DNA from: an uncultured Collinsella sp.
Lineage (GTDB): Bacteria > Actinomycetota > Coriobacteriia > Coriobacteriales > Coriobacteriaceae
Direction: 5' to 3'
NCBI GenBank assembly: GCA_905197585.1
Contig: CAJJZO010000041.1
Span: 1-11,777, forward strand
DNA: 11,777 nucleotides
Shown piece by piece: positions 1-6,320 of this stretch (position 1 is the stretch's first letter; every line of letters begins with the position of its first letter). The translations under genes were made by a program, and so were the position numbers. The notes beneath the pieces were generated by a model. That model did no database searches. It was given only the letters and a program-made list of their open reading frames with translations, and had not been told where the DNA came from.

Positions 1-111
1 CCTCAAGAAGGAGTAACATCGGGACTTGCAGCGACGGACCTCAGGACACTCTTACACCACGTCTGCGCGCGCGACCGTCGAAATGGCGATGAATACACGA
101 TTTTGATCTAA
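1..111 (+). CDS. Possible C-terminal end of a truncated unknown protein
   Basis: Frame 1 is open from the window edge to a TAA at 109-111 and gives about 36 residues ending in NGDEYTILI. I do not recognise the family. The tail is mixed polar and hydrophobic, with LRTLLHHVCARDRR in the middle, and would suit a globular C-terminus. Frames 2 and 3 on this strand close earlier. Its codons (gga, gta, aca, tta) are less GC-biased than those of the genes downstream, so it may be an accessory gene or not coding at all. No clear terminator follows; the DNA turns AT-rich straight after the stop. Low confidence because the upstream part is missing. Confidence 0.35.
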   Translation, partial: PQEGVTSGLAATDLRTLLHHVCARDRRNGDEYTILI

Positions 112-239
112 CTGTTAGTCCTTATAATGGACATATGTTGCGTAACTTAAGCAAATACTGTCTTTTTATATGTTGCAAACAAAGTAGCAGTACTCATTTT
201 TGCCATTTTTTGACCACGGCCTTTGTGACAGACGTGCTG

Positions 240-257
240 GCGGGTTCGAATCCCATG
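240..257. repeat. 18-bp direct repeat, copy A (GCGGGTTCGAATCCCATG)
   Basis: This is identical over 18 bp to 425-442. It contains GGGTTCGAATCCC, which looks like a tRNA T-arm read on the plus strand, but the following bases do not form an acceptor stem and no complete tRNA can be folded. Each copy lies about 70 bp before an identical 18-bp tRNA-Val 3' end (310-327 and 494-511). Confidence 0.75.
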
Positions 258-267
258 CGCTGGGCAT

Positions 268-299
268 GAAAAAGGAAAGGCCTCCATCGCTGGAGGCCT
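268..299 (-). terminator. Rho-independent terminator, leftward
   Basis: A perfect 9-bp stem (278-286 with 291-299, loop TCGC at 287-290) is followed on the minus strand by TTTCCTTTTT (268-277). The plus-strand side has no T run, so it works leftward. It sits 3' of the duplicated tRNA-Val end at 310-327, as though it once ended a second tRNA transcript. The stem sequence is unrelated to that of the terminator at 453-484. Confidence 0.7.
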
Positions 300-309
300 A
301 TCAAATCAG

Positions 310-327
310 TGGTGGGCGATGAGGGAT
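310..327 (-). repeat. Detached copy of the tRNA-Val 3' end (18 bp)
   Basis: TGGTGGGCGATGAGGGAT is identical to 494-511. Read on the minus strand it is the last 18 nt of tRNA-Val: two T-loop bases, the 3' T-stem strand, the 3' acceptor strand, the discriminator A and CCA. The rest of the tRNA is absent; identity stops abruptly at 328. It could be an attachment-site-like duplication, a leftover of tRNA array contraction, or a segmental duplication. Confidence 0.75.
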
Positions 328-424
328 GTCCGCGTGCGGCTCCGCCGCCCGCATCCGCTTCGTCGCTTCGCTCCTCGCGTGCTGCGCTGGAAAACGCTTC
401 GCGTTTCCTCAGCTCCGCACCCTT
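328..424. repeat. GC-rich inverted-repeat patch, REP-like
   Basis: The segment is dense in short hairpins: GCGGC-TCC-GCCGC (336-348), TGCGG with CCGCA (335-339 and 349-353), and GGAAAACGC-TTC-GCGTTTCC (389-408, one bulged A), with several cgcttcg-like repeats between them. It lies between two leftward terminators and codes for nothing recognisable. A dispersed repetitive extragenic element is a reasonable guess, but only one copy is in the window. Confidence 0.4.
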
Positions 425-442
425 GCGGGTTCGAATCCCATG
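425..442. repeat. 18-bp direct repeat, copy B (GCGGGTTCGAATCCCATG)
   Basis: This is the second copy of the 240-257 repeat, offset by 185 bp. It is followed by the leftward tRNA-Val terminator and then by the 3' end of the functional tRNA-Val gene. It is part of a partial tandem duplication of the tRNA 3' flank. Confidence 0.75.
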
Positions 443-452
443 AAATGGGCCC

Positions 453-484
453 AAACAAAAACGGTCCCCTTTCGAGGACCGTTT
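453..484 (-). terminator. Rho-independent terminator of tRNA-Val
   Basis: A perfect 9-bp stem (459-467 with 476-484, loop 468-475) is followed leftward by TTTTTGTTT on the minus strand. It starts 9 bp after the encoded CCA of tRNA-Val, which fits a monocistronic tRNA transcript. Confidence 0.8.
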
Positions 485-493
485 CCAATTCAA

Positions 494-569
494 TGGTGGG
501 CGATGAGGGATTCGAACCCCCAGCCTTGTGCGTGTAAAGCACCTGCGCTAACCGTTGCGCCAATCGCCC
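494..569 (-). tRNA. tRNA-Val (anticodon UAC)
   Basis: The 76-nt minus-strand gene folds as a cloverleaf. The acceptor stem is GGGCGAT with ATCGCCC, the D-stem GCGC with GCGC. The anticodon loop TTTACAC gives anticodon TAC, which reads GUA and by wobble other valine codons. The T-arm is GGGGG-TTCGAAT-CCCTC and the 3' end A-CCA is encoded at 494-497. The outermost anticodon-stem pair is G-A, a mild irregularity. A -10-like TATACT lies upstream (complement of 580-585) and a strong terminator downstream (453-484). Its last 18 nt are duplicated at 310-327. Confidence 0.93.
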
Positions 570-579
570 GTGCGGAGAG

Positions 580-585
580 AGTATA
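580..585 (-). promoter_or_regulatory. Probable -10 element for tRNA-Val
   Basis: The minus strand reads TATACT 11 nt upstream of the first tRNA base, which places the start point a few bases before the mature 5' end. No good TTGACA-like -35 is visible at 16-18 bp; the nearest is GTGAAT (complement of 602-607). Confidence 0.5.
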
Positions 586-699
586 GCAAAACAATCGCCC
601 CATTCACCTCATATCCATTAAAGGTAACCGGCGCGTGTCACAGCGGAGCTGATTCAGTTGAGATTGCCTGAACATTCCGCCCCTCTTTACGCCCTCGGG

Positions 700-705
700 T
701 ATACT
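700..705 (+). promoter_or_regulatory. Probable -10 element for asnB
   Basis: TATACT lies 51 bp before the asnB start and would give a leader of about 45 nt. A -35 match is poor (TTCCGC at 675-680 with a 19-bp spacer), so the promoter may need an activator or be weak. The rest of 570-756 shows no further gene. Confidence 0.45.
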
Positions 706-756
706 CAAAAGCTACTGATTCGATTTGATGCCCAGCAACAGCAGAGGGGATAGTAT

Positions 757-2637
757 ATGTGCGGTTTTGTCGGTTTTGTCGGTGGGACGGATAACCAATC
801 CGAGGTGCTCACCAAGATGATGGACCGCATCGTCCATCGCGGTCCCGACATGGGCGGTCAGTTTATCGACGGCCGCGTTGCCCTCGGCTTCCGCCGCTTG
901 TCGATCCTCGACCTGACCGAGGCCGGCGCTCAGCCCATGGCCAATGAGGACGGCAGCGTCGTCATTGTCTTCAACGGTGAGATCTACAACTTCCAAGAAC
1001 TCCGTTCCGAGCTCGAAGCCAAGGGCTACAAGTTCCATTGCGGCGCCGACACCGAGAGCCTCCTGCACGGCTACGAGGAGTGGGGCGAGGCCGTTCTCGA
1101 TCGCCTGCGCGGTATGTACGCCTTCGTCATCTGGGACAAAAAGAAGAACAAGCTTTTTGGCGCCCGCGACATCTTTGGCATCAAGCCGCTTTACTACTAT
1201 CCCATGGTCGATGCGGGCGACGGCGCTCCGGGCGTGCTCTTTGGTTCCGAGATCAAGAGCTTCCTGGACTACCCGCACTTCCACAAGGCGGTCAACAAAA
1301 AGGCTCTGCGTCCGTACATGACGCTGCAGTATTCGGCAACCGAGGAGACCTTCTTCGAGGGTGTCTACAAGCTGCCGCCGGCGCACTACTTTACCGTCGA
1401 TATCCCGACCGGCAAGATGAACATCGAGCGTTACTGGGATTGCGATTACTCTGCCGTCGAGAAGCCGTTCGAAGAGTATGTCGATGAGCTGGACGAAGTC
1501 GTGCACGAGAGTGTCGAGGCCCATCGCATCGCCGACGTCAAGGTCGCGTCGTTCCTCTCCGGTGGCGTCGACTCCAGCTACATCGCCGCTTGCCTCATGC
1601 CCGACAAGACCTTCTCGGTGGGCTTTGACTACAAGAACTTCAACGAGACCAACTACGCCAAGGAACTTTCCGATAAGCTCGGCGTCGAGAACGTTCGCAA
1701 GATGATTACCGCCGACGAGTTCTTCGGTGCGCTCGAGGACATCCAGTATCACATGGACGAGCCGCAGTCCAACCTGTCTTCCGTGCCGCTGTGGTTCTTG
1801 GCCGAGATGGCCCGCAAGGACGTTACCGTCGTGCTTTCGGGCGAAGGCGCCGACGAACTCTTTGGCGGCTACGCCTACTACGAGGATACGGTCCCGGTGC
1901 GCAAGTACAAAAAGATGGTGCCGCTGCCCATCCGTCGCGCGCTCGGTAACCTGGCGCTGCATATGCCGTACTTCAAGGGACATAACTTCCTGGTCAAGGG
2001 TGCCGAGATCCCCGAGAAGTCGTTCCTGGGACAGGCTCTGGTATGGCCGGAGCGCGAGGTCGACGGCGTGCTCAAGCCCGAGTACAACACCGGCGACGGC
2101 GCCTTTGAGCTCGCTGCACCCATCTACGCACGCGTGAAGGGTCAGCCCGAACTGGTCAAGAAGCAGTACCTGGACATGAACATGTGGCTCCCGGGCGACA
2201 TTCTGCTCAAGGCCGACAAGATGTGCATGGCGCACTCGCTGGAGCTGCGCGTGCCCTTCCTGGACCGCAAAGTCATGGAGTTCGCCGAGCACATTCCCGA
2301 TCGCTACCGCATCAACGAGAACGGCAACAAGCAGGTACTCCGCCACGCTGCCAACAAGTCGCTGCCCGATGAGTGGGCCACCCGTCCCAAGGTGGGCTTC
2401 CCGGTGCCGATTGTCTACTGGCTGCGCGAGCAAAAGTGGTACGACTATGTCAAGGAGTACTTCACCGCGCCGTGGGCAAGCGAGTTCTTCAATACCGACG
2501 AGCTCATGCACCTGCTCGATCTGCACTTTGCGGGCAAGGGCGATTTCCAGCGCAAGATCTATACGCCGCTCGTGTTCCTAGTGTGGTACAAGCGCTTCTT
2601 TATCGACGAGGACCAGCCCGCTGTTCAGGCTGCCTAG
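757..2637 (+). CDS. asnB: Asparagine synthase (glutamine-hydrolysing), long AsnB type
   Basis: A class II glutamine amidotransferase fused to an ATP-pyrophosphatase domain: it takes ammonia from glutamine and transfers it to an AMP-activated carboxylate, classically aspartate to asparagine. The start ATG follows AGAGGGG and must be right because Cys2 (MCGFVG) is the nucleophile freed by Met removal. N-terminal half: HRGPD at 27-31, RRLSILD at 46-52, NGEIYN at 73-78, and Asp98 in GADTE. Linker: GARDIFGIKPLYY. C-terminal half: the PP-loop SGGVDSS at 268-274, then LSGEGADELFGGY, GDILLKADKM and RVPFLDRKV. At 626 residues it is longer than E. coli AsnB (554) and resembles Bacillus subtilis AsnB (about 632), which is implicated in amidating peptidoglycan diaminopimelate. 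A terminator separates it from murE. The family call is firm; aspartate versus cell-wall substrate is open. Confidence 0.95.
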   Translation: MCGFVGFVGGTDNQSEVLTKMMDRIVHRGPDMGGQFIDGRVALGFRRLSILDLTEAGAQPMANEDGSVVIVFNGEIYNFQELRSELEAKGYKFHCGADTESLLHGYEEWGEAVLDRLRGMYAFVIWDKKKNKLFGARDIFGIKPLYYYPMVDAGDGAPGVLFGSEIKSFLDYPHFHKAVNKKALRPYMTLQYSATEETFFEGVYKLPPAHYFTVDIPTGKMNIERYWDCDYSAVEKPFEEYVDELDEVVHESVEAHRIADVKVASFLSGGVDSSYIAACLMPDKTFSVGFDYKNFNETNYAKELSDKLGVENVRKMITADEFFGALEDIQYHMDEPQSNLSSVPLWFLAEMARKDVTVVLSGEGADELFGGYAYYEDTVPVRKYKKMVPLPIRRALGNLALHMPYFKGHNFLVKGAEIPEKSFLGQALVWPEREVDGVLKPEYNTGDGAFELAAPIYARVKGQPELVKKQYLDMNMWLPGDILLKADKMCMAHSLELRVPFLDRKVMEFAEHIPDRYRINENGNKQVLRHAANKSLPDEWATRPKVGFPVPIVYWLREQKWYDYVKEYFTAPWASEFFNTDELMHLLDLHFAGKGDFQRKIYTPLVFLVWYKRFFIDEDQPAVQAA

Positions 2638-2663
2638 CCTCGGCTTACGAACGCCTGCGCGTA

Positions 2664-2687
2664 ACGGCTCCTCCGGGAGCCGTTTTT
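2664..2687 (+). terminator. Rho-independent terminator of asnB
   Basis: ACGGCTCC (2664-2671) pairs with GGAGCCGT (2676-2683) around loop TCCG and is followed by TTTTT (2683-2687), 26 bp after the asnB stop. The T run abuts the -35 of the promoter proposed for murE. Confidence 0.85.
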
Positions 2688-2714
2688 GCGTGGGTGCGTT
2701 TCAGTTACTATAAA
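2686..2714 (+). promoter_or_regulatory. Probable sigma-70-type promoter for murE
   Basis: TTGCGT (2686-2691) is separated by 17 bp from TATAAA (2709-2714). Transcription would start near 2721, about 28 nt before murE. The -35 begins inside the T tract of the asnB terminator. The same TTGCGT hexamer serves as the -35 of the Veg promoter. Confidence 0.55.
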
Positions 2715-2748
2715 ACCGTCCCTGCCAAATGGCTGAGAAAGGTGAAAG

Positions 2749-4311
2749 ATGCACCATTCGGATTCCGCGACCGTGACCACGGTCGATACGCTTGCCAAGC
2801 TTCTCGATGTGTGCGGCGAGCTGCGCGCATCAGAGCAGGTTGACGAGCGCGCCGTGACCGGCTGCTCGTTTGATTCGCGCGCGGTCTCGGCAGGTGACGT
2901 ATTCTTTTGCAAAGGTGCTGCCTTTAAGCCCGCGTTTTTGAGCATGGCGCTCGATGCGGGCGCCGTCGCATTTGTGTGCGAGGAGTCGCTGGTCGAGTCT
3001 CTGGAGCCGCTGGCGCAGGAGAGCGGTGCTGCGATGCTGGTTGTTGATAGTGTTCGCACGGCCATGGCCCTGTTGCCGCCGGAGGTCTACGACCGTCCCG
3101 ACCACGACGTCAAGATCGTGGGCATCACCGGCACCAAGGGAAAGACCACGGCCGCTTTTATGCTCCAGTCCATCATCAAGGCGGCGGGCGAGTCCTGCGG
3201 CATGATCGGCTCGGTGAGTACCGACGATGGCATCGAGTGCTACGAGAGCACCAATACTACGCCCGAGGCCCCCGAGGTCTGGCGCCATATCGCCAACTGC
3301 CGCACGTCCGGTCGCCAGTCCATGGTCATGGAGGTTTCGAGCCAGGCGCTCAAGTACCAACGCGTCGAGAATCTGCCGTTTGACGTGGCGTGCTTCCTCA
3401 ACATCGGCCGCGACCACATCTCGCCGATCGAACACCCCACGTTTGAGGATTATTTTGAGAGCAAACTCAGGATCTTTGACCAGGCAAAGACCGCCGTGGT
3501 GAATCTGGGCACCGAAGAGGTCGACCGTGTGCTGGAGGCAGCGTCGGCGGCCGAGCGCTTGGTGACCGTTGGTGTCGAGCATCCCGAGGCAAGCCTGTGG
3601 GCGAGCGACGTACGCATGGTCGGCTTTAGCATCGAGTTCAAGTTGCATGGCCTGTGTGCCGACGAGCCCGAGGCGGGGGAGAAGGTCCTGCTGGGTATCG
3701 CGGGCGACTTTAACGTGGAAAACGCGCTGGTCGCTATCGCCGCTGCGCGCGAGATCGGCATCGGTATCGAGGCTATCAAGAAGGGCCTCTCCAAACTGCG
3801 TGTGCCGGGCCGCATGGAGGTCGTGGAGTCGAAGGACGGCCGCGTGATCTGCGTCGTTGACTATGCGCACAACCAGCTTTCGTTCCGCTCGCTTTTCTCG
3901 TCGGTGAAGCGCTCGTTTCCCGCCAGCCCGGTCATCGCAGTGTTTGGCGCCGCCGGCGGCAAGGCGCAGGAGCGCCGCGAGCAATTGCCACGCGAGGCCG
4001 CACCGTATTCCGACCTGATGATCTTTACGAACGAGGATCCAGCTCACGAGGACCCGATGAAGGTCTGTCGCGAGCTTGCCGAGCATGTTCCCGACGATAC
4101 GCCGAACAAGATCATCCTCGACCGCGAAGCCGCTGTGCATGCGGCGTTCAAGGCGGCGCGCGAGGAGTACGTCAACCCCGATGCTCCCACCATTGTCTTG
4201 CTGCTGGCAAAGGGTGACGAGGAGCTCATGCACGTGGGCGACGAGTTCGTGCCCATCGAGAGCGACCTTTCGCTGGCCAATCGCCTGATCGATGTTACCC
4301 AGTTTGACTAA
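2749..4311 (+). CDS. murE: UDP-N-acetylmuramyl-tripeptide synthetase (MurE)
   Basis: A cytoplasmic Mur ligase that adds the third amino acid (meso-DAP, L-Lys or L-Orn depending on species) to UDP-MurNAc-L-Ala-D-Glu using ATP. AGAAAGGTG precedes the ATG. The N-terminal domain binds the UDP-sugar; the ATP loop is GITGTKGKTT at 125-134; TTPEAPEVWR follows; Lys239 in ESKLRIF is the expected carbamylated lysine; VVDYAHN and FGAAGGK belong to the central and C-terminal parts. The place where DAP-adding enzymes carry DNPR reads NEDPAHEDP (428-436), so meso-DAP is probably not the substrate. At 520 residues it is slightly longer than usual. It opens the co-directional block with the HAD phosphatase and murI. 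The MurE call is strong; Lys versus Orn cannot be decided here. Confidence 0.92.
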   Translation: MHHSDSATVTTVDTLAKLLDVCGELRASEQVDERAVTGCSFDSRAVSAGDVFFCKGAAFKPAFLSMALDAGAVAFVCEESLVESLEPLAQESGAAMLVVDSVRTAMALLPPEVYDRPDHDVKIVGITGTKGKTTAAFMLQSIIKAAGESCGMIGSVSTDDGIECYESTNTTPEAPEVWRHIANCRTSGRQSMVMEVSSQALKYQRVENLPFDVACFLNIGRDHISPIEHPTFEDYFESKLRIFDQAKTAVVNLGTEEVDRVLEAASAAERLVTVGVEHPEASLWASDVRMVGFSIEFKLHGLCADEPEAGEKVLLGIAGDFNVENALVAIAAAREIGIGIEAIKKGLSKLRVPGRMEVVESKDGRVICVVDYAHNQLSFRSLFSSVKRSFPASPVIAVFGAAGGKAQERREQLPREAAPYSDLMIFTNEDPAHEDPMKVCRELAEHVPDDTPNKIILDREAAVHAAFKAAREEYVNPDAPTIVLLLAKGDEELMHVGDEFVPIESDLSLANRLIDVTQFD

Positions 4312-4320
4312 TGAACCATG

Positions 4321-4353
4321 ATGGCGGCGGCGCCCTGAGTGCGCTGTCGCCAT
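4321..4353 (+). other. Strong RNA hairpin without a T tract, between murE and the HAD gene
   Basis: Bases 4321-4333 pair with 4341-4353 over 13 bp (two G-U pairs) around a 7-nt loop, 10 nt after the murE stop. AAGCGTG follows, and the minus-strand side has no T run either, so it is not a classic intrinsic terminator. It could protect the murE mRNA 3' end, mark a processing site, or cause weak termination. Confidence 0.5.
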
Positions 4354-4418
4354 AAGCGTGTTCCCTCAATCAAAACATGCCGTCCAAGTCCAAACCCTTC
4401 TACGTAAACGGAGTAACC

Positions 4419-5330
4419 ATGTCCCACAATACCCTGCCGACCGTCGCTGAGCTTTCGGGCGAGATGCGCGAGCGCTTGGCCAAGGTCAAATACGTCTTTA
4501 CCGACCTGGATGCCACGATGCTTGCACCCGGCTCGTGCTTGCTGCGCGACAACGACGGCAACCCCTCGACCAAACTCGTCGAGGCCGTCGTGGCGCTCGC
4601 TCGTGCTGGCATTCAGGTGGTTCCCACCTCGGGCCGCAACCGTACCATGATCCACGAGGACGCGCGCGTGCTCGGCCTCAACTCCTACATTGGTGAGATG
4701 GGCGGCCTGGTTATGTACGACCTCAAGGCCAACGATTGGGAGTATCTGACCGGCGACATGCCTTACGACCCCGTCTGCGGCCTTACTCCGCACCAGGTGA
4801 TCGAGCAGACCGGCGTGTGCGAGAAGATCCTTGCCCGCTGGCCGCACAAGATCGAGTATCACAACGACATGTCGACCGGCTACAAGTACCGCGAGGTCAC
4901 CGTCGGCATGCGCGGCGATGTGCCCGACAATGAGGTCCAGGCCATCCTGGACGAGGCCGGCTGCGGCCTGGTGTGGGCCTGTAACGGTCACCTGACGCAT
5001 CTGTCCAAGCCGACGACGCTCGAGCTCGATCGCGTCGAGGACGGTCGCGCATTCAACATCAACCCCGCGGGCCTCAACAAGGGCGTCGCCATTGCGCACT
5101 TCTGCGAGCACCTGGGGATCGAGCGCGAGGAGACGTTGGCGCTCGGCGATTCCGAGTCCGACTTCTACATGGCCGATCACGTGGGCACGTTCTGCCTGGT
5201 CGAGAATGGCCTGACGAGCGCCGGCGCGCCCGAGTTCCTGGCTGCTTGCGAGAACGCTTTCGTTACGCGCGGCAAAATTGTCGACGGTTGGGCGGCGACG
5301 GCAGAGCTGCTGGTCGCGGCGCGTTCGTAG
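4419..5330 (+). CDS. HAD-superfamily hydrolase, subclass IIB (Cof-like phosphatase)
   Basis: Probably a cytoplasmic Mg-dependent phosphatase acting on a small phosphorylated metabolite, via a phospho-aspartate intermediate. HAD motif I is FTDLDATML (Asp29 nucleophile, Asp31 acid/base; the usual DxDGT has Ala for Gly). Motif II is TSGRN (70-74), motif III Lys221 in GLNKGVAI, motif IV GDSESD (Asp244, Asp248). The segment between motifs II and III is the size of a C2B cap. I chose the ATG at 4419 because ACGGAG (4408-4413) precedes it at good spacing; an in-frame ATG at 4377 would add 14 residues but has no ribosome site. It sits between murE and murI, which hints at a sugar- or nucleotide-phosphate role, but substrate cannot be read from the sequence. 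Sugar phosphatases of the Cof or sucrose-phosphatase type are alternatives. Confidence 0.85.
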   Translation: MSHNTLPTVAELSGEMRERLAKVKYVFTDLDATMLAPGSCLLRDNDGNPSTKLVEAVVALARAGIQVVPTSGRNRTMIHEDARVLGLNSYIGEMGGLVMYDLKANDWEYLTGDMPYDPVCGLTPHQVIEQTGVCEKILARWPHKIEYHNDMSTGYKYREVTVGMRGDVPDNEVQAILDEAGCGLVWACNGHLTHLSKPTTLELDRVEDGRAFNINPAGLNKGVAIAHFCEHLGIEREETLALGDSESDFYMADHVGTFCLVENGLTSAGAPEFLAACENAFVTRGKIVDGWAATAELLVAARS

Positions 5331-5381
5331 CGCGGCGCCGCCGCACTTGGACATGTCTTTTCGAGAGAGACTGGTGAGGTA

Positions 5382-6266
5382 ATGTCCGATATCGAGAATC
5401 CGGCAGGCGACACGCGCCCGATTGGCGTGTTCGATTCTGGTTTGGGCGGTCTGACGGTTGCGCGCGCCATCGCGACGGCGCTGCCGCGCGAGTCCGTCTA
5501 CTACTTTGGCGACACCAAGCGCTGCCCCTACGGCACGCGCACCGAGGATGAGGTGCGCTCGTTTGCGTTGCAGGCGGGTCGTTGGCTTTCGAAGCACGAC
5601 GTCAAGATTATGGTCATCGCCTGCAACACGGCGACCGCTGCGGCCTTGCGTCTGGCCCAGCAGGTGCTCGACGTTCCCGTGATCGGCGTGATCGCGCCGG
5701 GTGCCCGTGCAGCAATCAACAGCACCCGCTCGCGTCGTGTGGGCGTGCTCGCCACCAACCTCACCATTCGCTCGGGCGCCTACACGCGCGCCATTCAGGA
5801 TCTAGATGCCGGCGTCGATGTATACGGCTGTCCTGCCTCGAGCTTTGTCGAGGTTGTCGAACACGAGCTCGCCTCGGGTGCACATCTGCAGGAACAGTGG
5901 CTTGAGAACGAGGACATCTTCGATACGCCTGCCGTGCGTGCGCTGGTGGGTGCCACGGTTGAGCCGCTGCGCGACCACGGTATCGATACCGTGGTGCTCG
6001 GCTGTACGCATTTTCCGCTGTTGGTGGGACCTATCCGGCATGCGCTGGGGCCTGGGGTGCGCGTCGTGAGTTCCGCCGAGGAGACCACGCGCGAGCTGAC
6101 CGATATCCTCACGCGCCGCGAGCAGCTGGCGGGCGACGCCGCCGAGCCGCAGCATCGTTTTGCCACGACGGCCGATAACATTGCCGAGTTTGCGGTGGCG
6201 GGCAGCTTTATCTTTGGTCAGCCGCTCAAGAGCATCGAACACATCGATATCGATGAGCTGAAATAG
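5382..6266 (+). CDS. murI: Glutamate racemase
   Basis: A cofactor-independent racemase that makes D-glutamate for the second position of the peptidoglycan stem peptide. GGTGAGG precedes the ATG. Family marks in order: GVFDSGLGGLTV (Asp18, Ser19), YYFGDTKRCPYG, IACNTATAAAL with catalytic Cys81, and LGCTHFPLL with catalytic Cys208 followed by His210. The 294 residues include an N-terminal extension of about a dozen residues before the usual PIGVFDSG start. It lies 51 bp after the HAD gene and precedes rph; murI near rph and an XTPase gene is a familiar arrangement in actinobacteria. A perfect 22-bp palindrome falls within the coding sequence at 5974-5995. Confidence 0.95.
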   Translation: MSDIENPAGDTRPIGVFDSGLGGLTVARAIATALPRESVYYFGDTKRCPYGTRTEDEVRSFALQAGRWLSKHDVKIMVIACNTATAAALRLAQQVLDVPVIGVIAPGARAAINSTRSRRVGVLATNLTIRSGAYTRAIQDLDAGVDVYGCPASSFVEVVEHELASGAHLQEQWLENEDIFDTPAVRALVGATVEPLRDHGIDTVVLGCTHFPLLVGPIRHALGPGVRVVSSAEETTRELTDILTRREQLAGDAAEPQHRFATTADNIAEFAVAGSFIFGQPLKSIEHIDIDELK

Positions 6267-6303
6267 ATGTAAGGCAGCCGCCAAAGCCTTCGCCACATCT
6301 TTT
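6265..6303 (+). terminator. Possible weak terminator or attenuator between murI and rph
   Basis: AGATGT (6265-6270, overlapping the murI stop) pairs with ACATCT (6295-6300), and AAGGC (6271-6275) with GCCTT (6286-6290), leaving a 4-nt bulge (6291-6294) and a 10-nt loop. Only TTTT follows. The bulge and short T run suggest partial termination at most, which would lower rph relative to murI. Confidence 0.35.
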
Positions 6304-6320
6304 GCCGAAAGGATATTTCT

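Larger units (their letters stand above)
112..493. other. Gene-free region with AT-rich segment, terminators and tRNA-derived repeats
   Basis: No convincing gene lies here. Bases 95-200 are markedly AT-rich against the GC-rich genes and contain ATATGTTGC twice (133-141 and 168-176) and a TATAAT at 123-128 without a well-spaced -35. Bases 240-327 and 425-511 share flanking 18-bp repeats around unrelated terminator hairpins. Bases 328-424 form a GC-rich patch of short inverted repeats. Open frames across this stretch are antisense or out-of-frame readings of tRNA-like DNA (peptides such as GFEP and SNPQ are typical of this), so no protein is called. Confidence 0.7.

Noticed and set aside
101..128. 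Plus-strand promoter ending in TATAAT at 123-128
   Set aside because: The nearest -35 candidates (TTTTGA, TTGATC) are weak or badly spaced and no plus-strand gene follows; kept only as part of a finding.
194..586. Small open frames through the tRNA-Val region on both strands
   Set aside because: They read through tRNA and terminator DNA and give the peptide patterns commonly produced by tRNA genes; no ribosome sites.
712..2526. Long minus-strand open frame (604 codons) opposite asnB
   Set aside because: It is a mirror of a GC-rich plus-strand gene with unmistakable AsnB motifs; low-complexity Val/Leu/Gly/His-rich composition and no family resemblance.
4377..4418. Upstream in-frame ATG for the HAD gene
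   Set aside because: No Shine-Dalgarno sequence precedes it, whereas ATG 4419 has ACGGAG at good spacing.
5974..5995. Perfect 22-bp palindrome inside murI
   Set aside because: It encodes conserved-looking residues (DHGIDTVV) and is far from any start; most simply a chance result of codon choice.
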